Source: Dactylorhiza incarnata
Taxonomy: Eukaryota > Streptophyta > Magnoliopsida > Asparagales > Orchidaceae
Length of the DNA stretch: 64,000 nucleotides
Assembly (NCBI GenBank): GCA_033032865.1
Contig: JAWHQI010000099.1
Span: forward strand, 7,910,501-7,974,500
Reading direction: 5' to 3'
The notes under the pieces are model-generated. The model did not search any database. It was not told where the DNA came from and was given only the letters and a program-made list of their open reading frames with translations. Shown piece after piece: positions 54,686 to 64,000 of this stretch (positions are counted from its first letter, which is position 1; the number at the start of each line of letters is the position of its first letter). Position numbers and translations under genes: made by a program.

Positions 54686-54753
54686 CATACCGCATGACAG
54701 AGAGGACTTCTACAGGAGAGACGCCTTATAACCTATGTTATGGTACTGAAGTT
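54686..54753 (+). pseudogene. pol: TAT1 pol part 2: 68-bp integrase fragment between ATH2 and COP1
   Basis: Reads A-Y-R-M-T-E-R-T-S-T-G-E-T-P-Y-N-L-C-Y-G, the conserved segment after the catalytic glutamate of Ty3-gypsy integrases. It continues the V-L-W at 14112 and proves that ATH2 and COP1 are insertions 68 bp apart in one gene. Confidence 0.9.
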
Positions 54754-56029
54754 TGTTGAAAATGTTGAAGTGGAAGTTGGCGGTCTGGGAGGAGGTCGCG
54801 CGGTCTGGCTAACCGCGCGGTCTTGCGGTCTCCTTCTGCGGTCTAACCTATTCCGTCTAGCCGCAGCTTACTCGGTGTGACCGCCGTTCTCTCAGTCCAA
54901 GGTGCCGTGGTGAGGCCGCGCGGTCTGGGTTGTGTGATCACGTAGCGAGCTCGTTTTCAGGAAGATGAGGCCATGCGGTCTGGTTGTGTGACCGCGTGGC
55001 GGGCTATATTCTAAACTATGCGGGTTAAGCTGTTGACTGCACATGGTTGTTATTCGGGCGGTCTTCCGGTCTGGTGGCTGTCCGGGTTCTTGTTGGTGCC
55101 TGCCGAATAAGGTCTTCTTAGTCGCGCGGTCTCCTCTTTTTGTTCGCATAAGCTGGTCATTGGCGATCTGCTGGTAAATGCGGACACTGGTGTTGGTCGA
55201 TTTGGCGGGTTCTTGCCTTTGTCGACTTGACTGTGTTCGCGGTCTCTGGAGGAGGCCTCGTGTTGCGAACACAGGTGGTGGGCGTCATGACCGGGCGGGT
55301 TGTCATGATTGCGTGACTTCTTGGAGGAGTGGCGATCTACGGTCTGGGTTGAAGTCGGCGAGCTCACAAAGCGCTGAGCGATCTTCTGACCGCGCGGGTT
55401 GACCGGTCTTGGTCGCGCGGTCAGGGAGGTGACTCTATCTCATAGGGTGGTGGCTGGATTAGGTCGCACGCCTATAAATAGGAGTCACTGTAGCAGCAAA
55501 ATCATCGCACCAAGTGTAAGCTGAGCTCGCGCCTATTTCTTGCGGTCTCGTTTTTGGGACCGGTCGGTTTGCTGATTGAACTTTCCTTATGCGGCTTCTG
55601 CAGATTGTGCGGACAGCAGCGGTCACCTCTTCTTCTAAGGTGTTCGGGCGGTCTTGCGGCTTGCAGTGTGGGTTGCTGGAGTTTGGGAGAATCAGTGGAG
55701 TTTGGGAGGTTGCAGAGTTCTCAGTTGGTGTTGTTCAAGTCGCAGGCAGGTTGTTCGGGCGATCTTGTTTTCTAGTCGCGTGAACTCCCTGGTCGTGCGG
55801 TCAGGCAGTCTCGAGTTTCAGACCGCTGGTTATCTTTTCTTCAGCACTGTATTTTCTTCTTGGTTTTGTGTACTGGCGAAATCATGTCTCGTCATGTATA
55901 CCTCGCACTGTAATGAAGAATTCTGCTATTATCAATAAAGATTGTGTTGCTTCATGTGCTTATGTTTGTTGGCTATAGCTTTGAGTTGTACAATTCCTGC
56001 TCACTCCTAGATCTATGGAAAATTTCACA
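54754..56029 (+). repeat. COP1 5' LTR (1276 bp)
   Basis: U3 is dense in GCGGTC, GGTCGCGCGGTCT and ACCGCGCGGTC motifs in both orientations (54780-55440). TATAAATA at 55473-55480. Ends TTTCACA. Confidence 0.95.
55473..55480 (+). promoter_or_regulatory. TATA box of COP1 5' LTR
   Basis: TATAAATA downstream of the GCGGTC array. Conserved in the 3' LTR near 60904. Confidence 0.7.
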
Positions 56030-56045
56030 TGGTATCAGAGCCAGG
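56030..56045 (+). other. COP1 primer-binding site (tRNA-iMet)
   Basis: TGGTATCAGAGCCAGG begins immediately after the LTR, the standard copia site. Confidence 0.95.
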
Positions 56046-56117
56046 TTTGAGTGGATTGAGCAGTGAATAACTTAAAGTTGTCATCGCCTTTGTGAAGAAG
56101 GAACCAGTGGTAGATCC

Positions 56118-59100
56118 ATGGAAGCAAGAGGTTTTGCAATTGAGATGCTTACCTCGACTAACTTCAAGAAGTGGAAGTCGTGTATGCAGAGTTATCTTCT
56201 GGGCGAGGACCTCTGGGAGGTTGTTGGAGGAGATAGTACAAAGGAAGTTGTCCCAGTTGGGGATAATGGTCTTGAGGTGAGGAACTGAAGAAGGATTAAT
56301 GCGAAAGCAGAGTTCACTCTAAAGAGGGCAATATCACCTGACCTATTCGATCACATCTTAAGGTGTGGTTCAGCTGCAGAGATCTGGAGAGCCCTGAACG
56401 GGCTGTTTAACAAGAAGAATGTAGCGAGGCTACAGTTTCTGGAAAATGAGCTGGCTAGGTCGGCTCAGGGTGATCTTTCTATCTCTACGTTCTTCCGGAA
56501 GATGAAGAACCTGTGCGCTGAGATTTCAGAACTGGATCCTGATGAGCCAATTTCTGAGGCGAAGCTGAAGAGGCACATCATCCGTGGCTTGCGGAAGGAG
56601 TATGTAGCCTTTGTGACGTCGGTGCAGGGTTGGGCAAATCAGCCGTCTCTACTGGAGCTGGAGAATCTGCTTGCGCGCAGGAGAGTCTGGCAAGGCAGAT
56701 GGCGGGGGTGTTAGTGTCTGGGGGAGAAGGCGAGGTTCTCTTCACAGGGAAGAAGAAGAAATGGGATAAGAAGAAGAAGACCGCTGGAGGCAATGGGCCT
56801 TCAACTTCTGGACAGCAGGAGAGGGGCTATGCTCCCAAGGCTGAAGGGAAGAAGAAGGGAGAAGGATCCAAGTGCTTCAGGTGTGGGAAGCTTGGTCATA
56901 TAAAGAAGGACTGACGGGTAAATCTTCATCCAGGGCATGCTGCTGCAGGGAAGGAGGATACTGAGGCCAGGTCAAATGATGGAGGATGGGGAGGATCCTT
57001 CTCGGCTTCTGTCGGAGCTGCGGCTCCTATCAACTATCAGGAGGACTGGATCGTGGACTCTGGGTGTGGTCATCACCTCATCGGGGACGAGTCGAAGCTT
57101 TCTTCAGCGCAGCCTTACTCAGGTAATGATGCCATCATAACTGTTGATAATTTTGTGCATACTATCGAGAAGGTGGGGGTTGTTTCCTTGGGCAGTGATA
57201 GAGGGCCACTAACTTTGAAGAGTGTCAATCATGTGCCCAGAATGAGGAAAAAGCTCTTCTACGTGACCAACGCTGTTGACGCTGGGTATCACGTTCTGTT
57301 CGGCCCAACAGAAGTGAGGTTTCTTCGAAATATTGAGGCGGTAAAGGCCGATGTCGTTCATGTTTGGAGAAGGGCAAAAGACTTGTTCGTTTTATCGACA
57401 AGTTCTTATGTCGACAAGATGAGAACAAATGATAGTGCCGTTATATGGCATGAGAGGTTGGGGCATGTAGGGATGGACAAGCTAAAGGCTATGGCGGTAA
57501 AAGGTCTAGTCAAGGGCCTGCCTAGTCTATCTTCCTATGGTGATGGTCATGTTTGCGCGGGATGTCAGTTCGTCAAGTCTCATCGACTGCCGTTTGATAA
57601 GTCACAAACAAGGAGTAGTGTGCCGTTGGAGTGTATCCACGGTGACTTGATGGGATCGACTGCTACCCCAAGCCTCGGAGGCAGCAGGTATATGCTGGTG
57701 TTGATCGACGATCACACCAGATATGTCTGGGTTTATTTTCTGAAGGAGAAGGCAGAGGCGTTTGCCAAGTTTGTGGAGTTCAAAGAGCTAGTGGAGGGTC
57801 GGCTAGGCCTGCGGATTAAGAAGCTGAGAACTAGCAATGGGGGGAGTTCACTGCTGGTGAGTTCTCTAGTTTTTGCAAGAAGCCGGGCATCCGGAGGGAG
57901 CTTACTTGTGCGCATACTCCACAACAAAACAGAGTTGCAAAGCGGAAGATCCGTCATCTGACGGAGACCTGCAAGTGTTGGCTGCATGCCAAGAGTATCC
58001 CAAGGTCCTTCTAGGAAGAGGGAATGTCTTGTGCTGCCTACGTCATCAACAGGATGCCTCTCAGTCCCATCAACATGTTGACCCCACATGAGATGATGTT
58101 CAAGGAAAAGCCAAGCATGATGCACCTTCGGGTGTTTGGTTCCACCTGCTATGTGCACGTTCTAGATACGCTTTGGATGAAGCTAGATGCAAAAGCTAGG
58201 AAGCTAGTCTTCGTGGGATATGATGATCGGAAGAAGGGCTGGAAGTGCATGGACCCGGAGACGCGGAGATTTATTGTGTCTCGCGACATCGTGTTCGACG
58301 AGGTGACGTCGTAATAGGGAAGTTTTGGTGTTGAGTTACCAGAAAGCAGGGTGGAGGAGCCGAAAAGAGCTGTGGAAAATCTTCAAGTGGAGCTGCCCTT
58401 GTCACCTGGTGGTCCATCCATTTCTAGTTCTGTGACGGAGGCTTATGGATCAGGAGGCAGGGGGAGCGATGCTCCTAGTAAGTCTGGAAGGGAAGCTAGA
58501 GAAGAAGCAGGTGAAGGTAATGCGAGTCAGGGGAAGGAGCTGTGGAGATCGAAGCGAACGATCATTGCCCCTGATCGCTATACAGGAGGAAACATGGTGA
58601 GCTTTGTCTCGTGTTTCTTTGCTGGTCCCCTGGATGAGAGGGAACCAGTGAACTTTAAGAAGGCCAAAGGCGTGAAGCAGTGGGATTCATCTATGGAAGA
58701 AGAGATGGCAGCTCTTGAGAAGAATGAGACTTGGTCTCTGGTGCCCAAGCCCAAGGGTATCACCCCTGTGACATGCAAGTGGGTCTATAAGCTCAAGAAG
58801 AAGGCAGACGGCAGTATCGAGCGATACATGGATCGCCTTGTGGATCGTGGATTCTCGAAGCAATACGGTGAAGATTATGAAGAGACATTTAGTCCGGTGG
58901 CGATGATTACTTCAGTTCGGTTCGTTATTGCCTTGGCAGAATTTTGGGGTTGGGAGATTTGGCAACTCGATGTAAAGAATGCCTTCTTGTACGGCGAGAT
59001 TGACAAGGAGATTCATCATGATCCAGCCGCTAGGTTTTGTATCTGAAGATTTTCCTAACTATGTTTGTAAGCTTAAGAAGGCCCTGTATGGGTTGAAGCA

Positions 59101-60190
59101 AGCGCCAAGGGCGTGGTACGGGAAGATTGCAAAATATCTCCTATTCTGTGGATTCGGTGCTTCAGACTCTGACACGAGCTTGTTTGTCAAGAAGAGCGGG
59201 GAGCTTCAAGTCATCGTGCTGCTTTACGTCGACGATATGATCGTGACGGGGAATTCGAAGGAGGAGGTAGCAAAGCTTCAGGCTGAGCTATCTATCAGAT
59301 TTGAGATGAAGGACTTGGGTGAGCTTCACCATTTCCTTGGACTCGAAGTGCAGAGGAAGGAAAGTGGAGTGCTGGTGTCCTAGGCTGGATATGCGGAGCG
59401 AATCGTGGAGCGATTCGGCATGAAGGAAGGGAAGTGCATTTCTACACCTCTGGAGAAGGCCATGAAACTTCAGAAGGATGAGGGGCGGATTCTGGAAGAT
59501 CCAATTGTGTTCCGAGCTCTGGTTGGGAGCTTGATTTATCTGATGATCATTAGGCCAGATATTGCGTATGCAGTTGGCAGGGTGAGTCGTTATATGGCGG
59601 AACCACAGATGCCTCATCTACTAGCGGCCAAGAATATTTTGAAGTATGTCAAGGCGACTTCGGATATGGGTCTCCTTTACAGGAGGGATGCGGGCTTCGA
59701 GGTGCATAGGTACATGGATGCTGATTAGAGGGGAGATTCAGATGATCGGAAGTCGACGTCTGGATTCGTCTTCATGGCGGGCCATACAGCTATATCATGG
59801 TGCAGCAAAAAGCAGGATTCCGTGTCTGTCTCTACCACGGAAGCAGAATACAAGGCTTCGGCCTAGGCAGCTCAAGAAGCCATTTGGCTTAGGAGGTTGG
59901 TGGGAGACGTCCATAAGGAGGTTCGTGGTCCGACTCTGCTCCGCGGCGATAATGAGAGTGCTCTCAAACTGGTTACTAATCCAGTTTTTCACGCGAGGAC
60001 CAAGCATATCGAGATCGAGCATCATTTCATTTGTGAAAAGGTGTTGGAGGGGTCTCTTTCGGTCGAGCATGTTCGGAGTATGGACAACGTTGCTGACATA
60101 TTCACAAAGGCACCGGCGAAGGGGACGTTCACTTGGCTGAGAAGTTTACTTGGGCTGTTTTCAACTTCCCACTTCAAGGGGGAGTGTTGA
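56118..60190 (+). pseudogene. gag-pol: COP1 Gag-Pol, decayed
   Basis: ATG 56118 (M-E-A-R-G-F-A-I-E-M). Gag keeps W-R-A-L-N and the knuckle C-F-R-C-G-K-L-G-H-I-K-K-D, whose last Cys is a TGA. Frameshift near 56680. Protease W-I-V-D-S-G-C. Integrase: zinc site H-E-R-L-G-H...C-A-G-C, first D in H-G-D-L-M-G; the second D position reads R-T-S-N-G-G, then the frame is lost near 57850-58030 and again near 59030. RT keeps L-D-V-K-N-A-F-L, K-A-L-Y-G-L-K-Q-A-P-R-A-W and Y-V-D-D. RNase H has S-T-T-E-A-E-Y and ends with T-K-H-I-E-I-E-H-H-F. Stops include TAG at 59382, 59726 and about 59864. The final TGA overlaps the 3' LTR start, as is common. Not functional. Confidence 0.93.
60171..60184 (+). other. 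COP1 polypurine tract
   Basis: Purine-rich AAGGGGGAG directly before the 3' LTR, the plus-strand primer. Confidence 0.92.
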
Positions 60191-61460
60191 AAATGTTGAA
60201 GTGGAAGTTGACGGTCTGGGAGGAGGTCGCGCGGTCTGACTAACCGTGCGGTCTTGCGGTCTCCTTCTGCGGTCTGACCTATTCCGTCTAGCCGTAACTT
60301 ACGCAGCGTGAACGTTGTTCTCTCTGTCCAAGGTACCGAGGTGAGGCCGCGCGGTCTGGGTTGTGTGATAGCGTGGCGAGCTGGTTTTCAGGATGAAGGG
60401 GCCGCGCGGTCTGGTTGTGTGACCGCGTGACGAGCTATTTTCAGAACTGTGTGGGTTAAGCTGTTGACCGCACATGGTTGTTATTCGGGCGGTCTTCCGG
60501 TCTGGTGGCTGTCCAGGTTCTTGTTGGTGCATGCTGACTAAGGTTTTCTTAGTCGCGCGGTCTCCTCTTTTTGTTCGCATAAGCTGGTCATTGGCAATCT
60601 GCTGGTATATGTGGACACTAGTGTTGGTCGATTTGGCGAGTTCTTGCCTTGGTCGACTTGGCTGTGTTCGCGGTCTCTGGAGGAGGCCTCGTGTTGCGAA
60701 CACAGGTGGTGGGCATCATGACGGGCGGGTTGTAATGATCGGGCGGCTTTTTGGAGGAGTGGCGATCTCCGGTCCGGGTTGAAGTCGGCGAGCTCACAAA
60801 GCGCAGAGCGATCTTCTGACCGCGCGGGTTGACCGGTCTTGGTCATACGGTCAGGGCGGTGACTCTATCTCATAGGGTGGTGACTAGATCAGGCCGCACG
60901 CCTATAAATAGGAGTCACTGTAGCAGCAAAAATCATTGCACCAAGTGTAAGCTGAGCTCGCGCCTATTTCTTGCGGTCTCATTTTTGTGACCGGTCGGTT
61001 TGCTGATTGAACTTTCCTTGTGCAGCTTCTGCGGATTATGCAGACATCAGCGATCACCTCTTCTTCTAAGGTGTTTGGGCGGTCTCGCGGTTTGCTGTGT
61101 GGGTTGCTGGAGTTCGGGAGAATCAGTGGAGTTCGGGAGGTTGCCGAGTTCTCGGTTGGTGTTGTTCAAGTCACAGGAAGGCTGTTCGGGCGGTCTCGTT
61201 TTCTATTCGCGCGAACTCCCAGGTCGTGCGGTCAGGCGGTCTCGAGTTTCAGACCGCTGGTTATCTTTTCTTCAGCACTGTATTTTCTTCTGGGTTTTGT
61301 GTACTGGCGAAATCATGTCTCGTCATGTATACCTCGCACTATAATGAAGAATTATGTTATTATCAATAAAGATTGTGTTGCTTCATGTGCTTCTGTTTGT
61401 TGGCTATAGCTTTGAGTTGTACAATTCCTGCTCACTCCTAGATCTACGGAAAATTTCACA
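60185..61460 (+). repeat. COP1 3' LTR (1276 bp)
   Basis: Same length as the 5' LTR, with scattered substitutions and no large indels. Followed by TSD AAGTT and the resumed TAT1 integrase. Confidence 0.95.
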
Positions 61461-61465
61461 AAGTT

Positions 61466-61852
61466 TTCATCCCCATTGACATCGGCAATCCAAGCACCCG
61501 GGTGCTAACTTTCGATCCCAACAAGAATGACGAGCTGCTTCGGGAAAATCTCAACTTGATCCCCGAAATCTGAGACAACGCTGCCCAGCATGCCGCAACC
61601 TACCAAAGGAGCGTATCCCAGCTCTACGATAGAAGGGTGAATCCCAGACCAATCAATGTAGGGGATCTCGTCCTATGCAACATTGAGGTGGACGGAAAAA
61701 GCCCCCAAGGAAATAAACTCTCACCAACTTGGGATGGTCTGTACGTTGTCACTACGGTCGTAAAACCTGGAACATACAGGCTCAGAACAGCGGAAGGGAA
61801 GAATCTACCATGCACCTGGAACACCCAAAACCTGCGCTGCTTCTATCAGTAA
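61466..61852 (+). pseudogene. pol: TAT1 pol part 3: integrase C-terminus
   Basis: Continues with I-P-I-D-I-G...L-T-F-D and ends R-C-F-Y-Q with TAA at 61850. The part N-V-G-D-L-V-L...L-S-P-T-W-D-G-L-Y-V-V...L-P-C-T-W-N is the usual C-terminal region of Tat integrases (G-D-L-V-L, P-x-W-x-G-P-Y, T-W-N). One premature TGA at 61571-61573 replaces an expected arginine codon (CGA to TGA). Confidence 0.88.
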
Positions 61853-61869
61853 TCTAAGTCTTCTATCAC

Positions 61870-62053
61870 GCAAAAAGCCATGAGCTCAGACTCCTGCAAA
61901 CCTATCTTATATTATGTACAAAGCCGCGAGCTCAGACTCGCTCAAATTTATCTTGTATTACGAACAAAGACGCGAGCTCAGACTCGTGCAAAATTATCTT
62001 ATATTATGCACAAAGTCACGAGATTAGACTCACTCAAATTTATCTTGTAATCC
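61870..62053. repeat. 46-bp tandem repeat, 4 units, TAT1 3' tail
   Basis: Units share CGAGCTCAGACTCG and TTATCTT.TATTA. They lie just after the pol stop codon. Confidence 0.85.
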
Positions 62054-62164
62054 ACACGCAAACTGACTATCTACTATGAAAAATATGGTTTGACACCGAC
62101 ACCTTTGTTCGATTAAGAAAAATCATTATTATCTTCTTCACCATCACAAATGCTTTTCATCATC

Positions 62165-63025
62165 CACTCGGGGCCCAGCCCCGGGGACTTTGCACTGCCT
62201 TTGATTGAAGGTTCGCCCTTCTCCTCTGCAGTCAGGTCCCAACGTCGTAAGGGACTACCCCCTTTATGTTCGTCCACGCCTTGAATACCCCTACTATTCA
62301 CCGGCCACTTCGGGGCGCGGCCCCGGGGATTTTGCACTGCCGTCGATTGAAGGTTCACCCTTCTTCTCCGCAGTTAGGTCCCGACGTCATAAGGGCCTGC
62401 CCCCTTTACGTTCATCCACGGTTTGAATACCCCTACTTTTCACCGGCCATTTTGGGGCCCGACCCCGGGGACTTTGCGCTGCCGTCGATTGAACGTTACC
62501 GAAATCCTCCTCAGTCATGTCCCGACGTCGTAAGGGCCTGCCCCCTTTACGTTTGTCCACAGTTTGAATACCCATGTAATTCACCAACCACTTCGGAGCC
62601 CGGCCTCGGGGACTTTGCGCTGCCGTCGATTGAAGGTTCGCCCTTCTCCTCAGCAGTCAGGTCCCAACATCGTAAGGGCCTACCCCCTTTACATTCGTCC
62701 ATGGTTTGAATACCCCTGCTATTCACCAGCCACTTTGAGGCTCGGCCCCGGGGACTTTGTGCTGCCGTCGATAGAAGGTTCACCCTTCTCCTCCGCAGTC
62801 AGGTCCCGACGTCGTAAGGGCCTGCCCCCTTTACGTTCGTCCACAGTTTGAATACCCCTGCTATTCACCAGCCACTTCCGGGCCCGGCCCCGGGGACTTT
62901 GCACTGTCGTCGATAGAAGGTTCGCCCTTTTCCTCCGCGGTCAGGTCCCGACGTCGCAAGGGCCTGCCCCCTTTGCATTCGTCCACGGTTTGAATACACC
63001 CGTTGTTCACTGGACATTCTGGGGC
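62165..63025. repeat. About 142-bp tandem repeat, 6 units, TAT1 3' tail
   Basis: The block CGTCGTAAGGGCCTGCCCCC recurs near 62238, 62384, 62525, 62665, 62809 and 62951. Each unit also has CGGCCCCGGGGACTTTGC and GCCGTCGATTGAAGGTTCGC. ORFs on both strands here follow the repeat and are not genes. Confidence 0.9.
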
Positions 63026-63216
63026 CTGTCCCCCTAATTATAACTCCAACGATAAGTAAGGAACTAAAGTCGCCAAAGACACCAGGAAACAAAAGCAAAC
63101 AACGCACTTATCCGTCAGCGGCAATTCCTACCCAAGGCGCCACAAAGACGATGATTGAAGCCACATCAGAAGAGTCAAAACCACTGACTCCTCCGTATAA
63201 AAATTCAGACTCTGAA

Positions 63217-64000
63217 GGTTTGGGGGCTTATGATATGCATTCATACATGGGATCTCATCTACATGTCCAAAGTTGGGGAGCGGTTACTCGCAAACTCCAT
63301 CCCACCACTAAGGTTAAGAAGGACGAGTGGGAGAGTAGGCCAAACCCACCAACCGATTGTACAAAGATGCGCGCAGAACATGCCGCAGGGCCGCGTACAA
63401 CCGGACACAACAAGCGCCGCGCAATTCCATGCCATGCGCAACCGCACACGCTACCGCACACGGTAGCACGCACGACGCGCGTGGCACTACTGCGCGCCGC
63501 TACCGCATGGTAGCTCCTAAAGGCCCGTGAGGGGTGCGGCATGGCCGCACCCCCCTTGGGGTGTGGCCAGGTTGCACCCCCCTTTTTAGGGTGCGGCCAT
63601 CCCGCACCCCCCTTCGGGTGCGGCCGAGCCACACCCCCTTGGGGTGCGACCATGACGCCGCACCCTCCCCCTCTTGGGGTGCTGCCGGGCCGCACCCAAT
63701 TTGGGGTGCAGCCATGCCGCCGCACCCTTGGCCGCACCCCACTAGGAGTGCAGCCATGCCACCACAGCCCCCTTGGGGAGTGGCCGAGCCGCACCCCACT
63801 CGGGTCGCGGCCACCGCCCGTGCGGGTGCGACCAGACAACACAACTCTCCTGCAGGGGTCCGGTGGAGCGCCCGGCCGGAACCCCATCCCTTCTTTGGGG
63901 GTGCGGCTCCCCGTTCCCGACCTACTTGTGCGCATAGAATGCTTCCCCATTCGTTGCGCTCTCAGAACACTTCTGAGCGCGCTCAGAGCACTTCCGCATT
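63217..64000 (+). repeat. Probable TAT1 polypurine tract and start of 3' LTR (runs off window)
   Basis: GAAGGTTTGGGGGCTTA (about 63214-63230) resembles a Tat polypurine tract, and the following TGATATGCATTC at 63231 would be the LTR start. No second LTR is available for confirmation. Confidence 0.45.
63500..63840. repeat. Array of GGTGCGGCC / CCGCACCCC inverted motifs
   Basis: About 15 irregular copies of CCGCACCCCCTTGGGGTGCGGCC-type half-sites at 20-30 bp spacing. If the LTR start at 63231 is right, this is a U3 palindrome array like those of the other elements. Confidence 0.75.

Larger units (their letters stand above)
54754..61460 (+). mobile_element. COP1: Ty1-copia element inserted in TAT1 integrase
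   Basis: LTRs of exactly 1276 bp at 54754-56029 and 60185-61460 start TGTTGAAAATG and end AATTTCACA. TSD AAGTT (54749-54753, 61461-61465) is perfect. A Met-tRNA primer site follows the 5' LTR and a polypurine tract precedes the 3' LTR. Domain order GAG, protease, integrase, RT, RNase H is copia. The coding region is decayed and the LTRs differ at many sites (I estimate 5-8%), so it is older than TAT3 and ATH3. Confidence 0.96.
11792..64000 (+). mobile_element. TAT1: old Tat-lineage (Ty3-gypsy) element, host of ATH1, ATH2 and COP1
   Basis: Pol sequence is colinear across three pieces (11792-14113, 54686-54753, 61466-61852) once ATH2 and COP1 are removed. A tandem-repeat-rich 3' tail follows, then a probable polypurine tract (63217-63228) and the start of a 3' LTR at about 63231. 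The order RT, RNase H, second (archaeal-type) RNase H, integrase is the Tat signature. The 5' half of the element lies left of ATH1, outside the window. Its decay fits its being the oldest layer. Confidence 0.8.

Noticed and set aside
55178..55938. ORFs in the COP1 LTRs (also 60299-61409)
   Set aside because: Present in both LTRs because of duplication, with no conserved domain; they overlap the U3 motif array and TATA.
62113..63107. Several overlapping ORFs on both strands in the TAT1 tail
   Set aside because: All lie in the 142-bp tandem repeat and mirror its period; no known domain.

Overview
This window is plant nuclear DNA. It consists almost entirely of LTR retrotransposons nested inside one another, and I found no host gene, rRNA or tRNA gene. 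The lineages present (Tekay/Del-like chromovirus, Athila, Tat with a second archaeal-type RNase H, and Ty1-copia) point to a flowering plant with a large, repeat-rich genome. The species cannot be named from this sequence. Element labels below are mine.

Layout: (1) TEK1, minus strand, 1-8509: a gag-only Tekay-like element whose 3' LTR runs off the left edge. (2) ATH1, plus, 8510-11791: the 3' end of an Athila element, cut on its left by TEK1. (3) TAT1, plus: an old, decayed Tat pol that hosts the rest. Its pieces are 11792-14113, 54686-54753 and 61466-64000. (4) ATH2, plus, 14114-54680: a non-autonomous Athila inserted in the TAT1 integrase (TSD ATGGG/ATTGG). (5) TAT2, plus, 16732-51086: a non-autonomous Tat inserted in the single ATH2 ORF (TSD TATAC). 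(6) TAT3, minus, 19454-30678: a Tat with all pol domains, inserted in TAT2 gag (TSD CTGCA). (7) ATH3, 34719-46023: an Athila inserted in the TAT2 tandem array (TSD GCAGG). It has an intact 1786-codon gag-pol, but its two LTRs are in INVERTED orientation. (8) COP1, plus, 54754-61460: a decayed copia element with two 1276-bp LTRs (TSD AAGTT), inserted in TAT1 68 bp after ATH2.

How they work together: TAT2 (no pol) shares its LTR ends, primer-binding site, 3' UTR, polypurine tract and Gag N-terminus with TAT3 (full pol), so it looks like a TAT3 dependant. ATH2 (no pol, but a CCHC zinc knuckle) resembles ATH3 (full pol, no zinc knuckle) in U3 and primer-binding site. TAT3 also carries two spliced antisense genes, each with its own TATA box.

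The most unusual signals are the TSD-flanked element with inverted LTRs, the arrays of CG-rich palindromes in the U3 of unrelated LTR families (just upstream of the TATA box where one can be seen), a pair of hairpins with near-identical loops but different stems in the TEK1 LTR, and the replacement of the TAT2 capsid region by in-frame palindromic repeats. All boundaries, TSDs and splice sites were read by eye. Identities are estimates.
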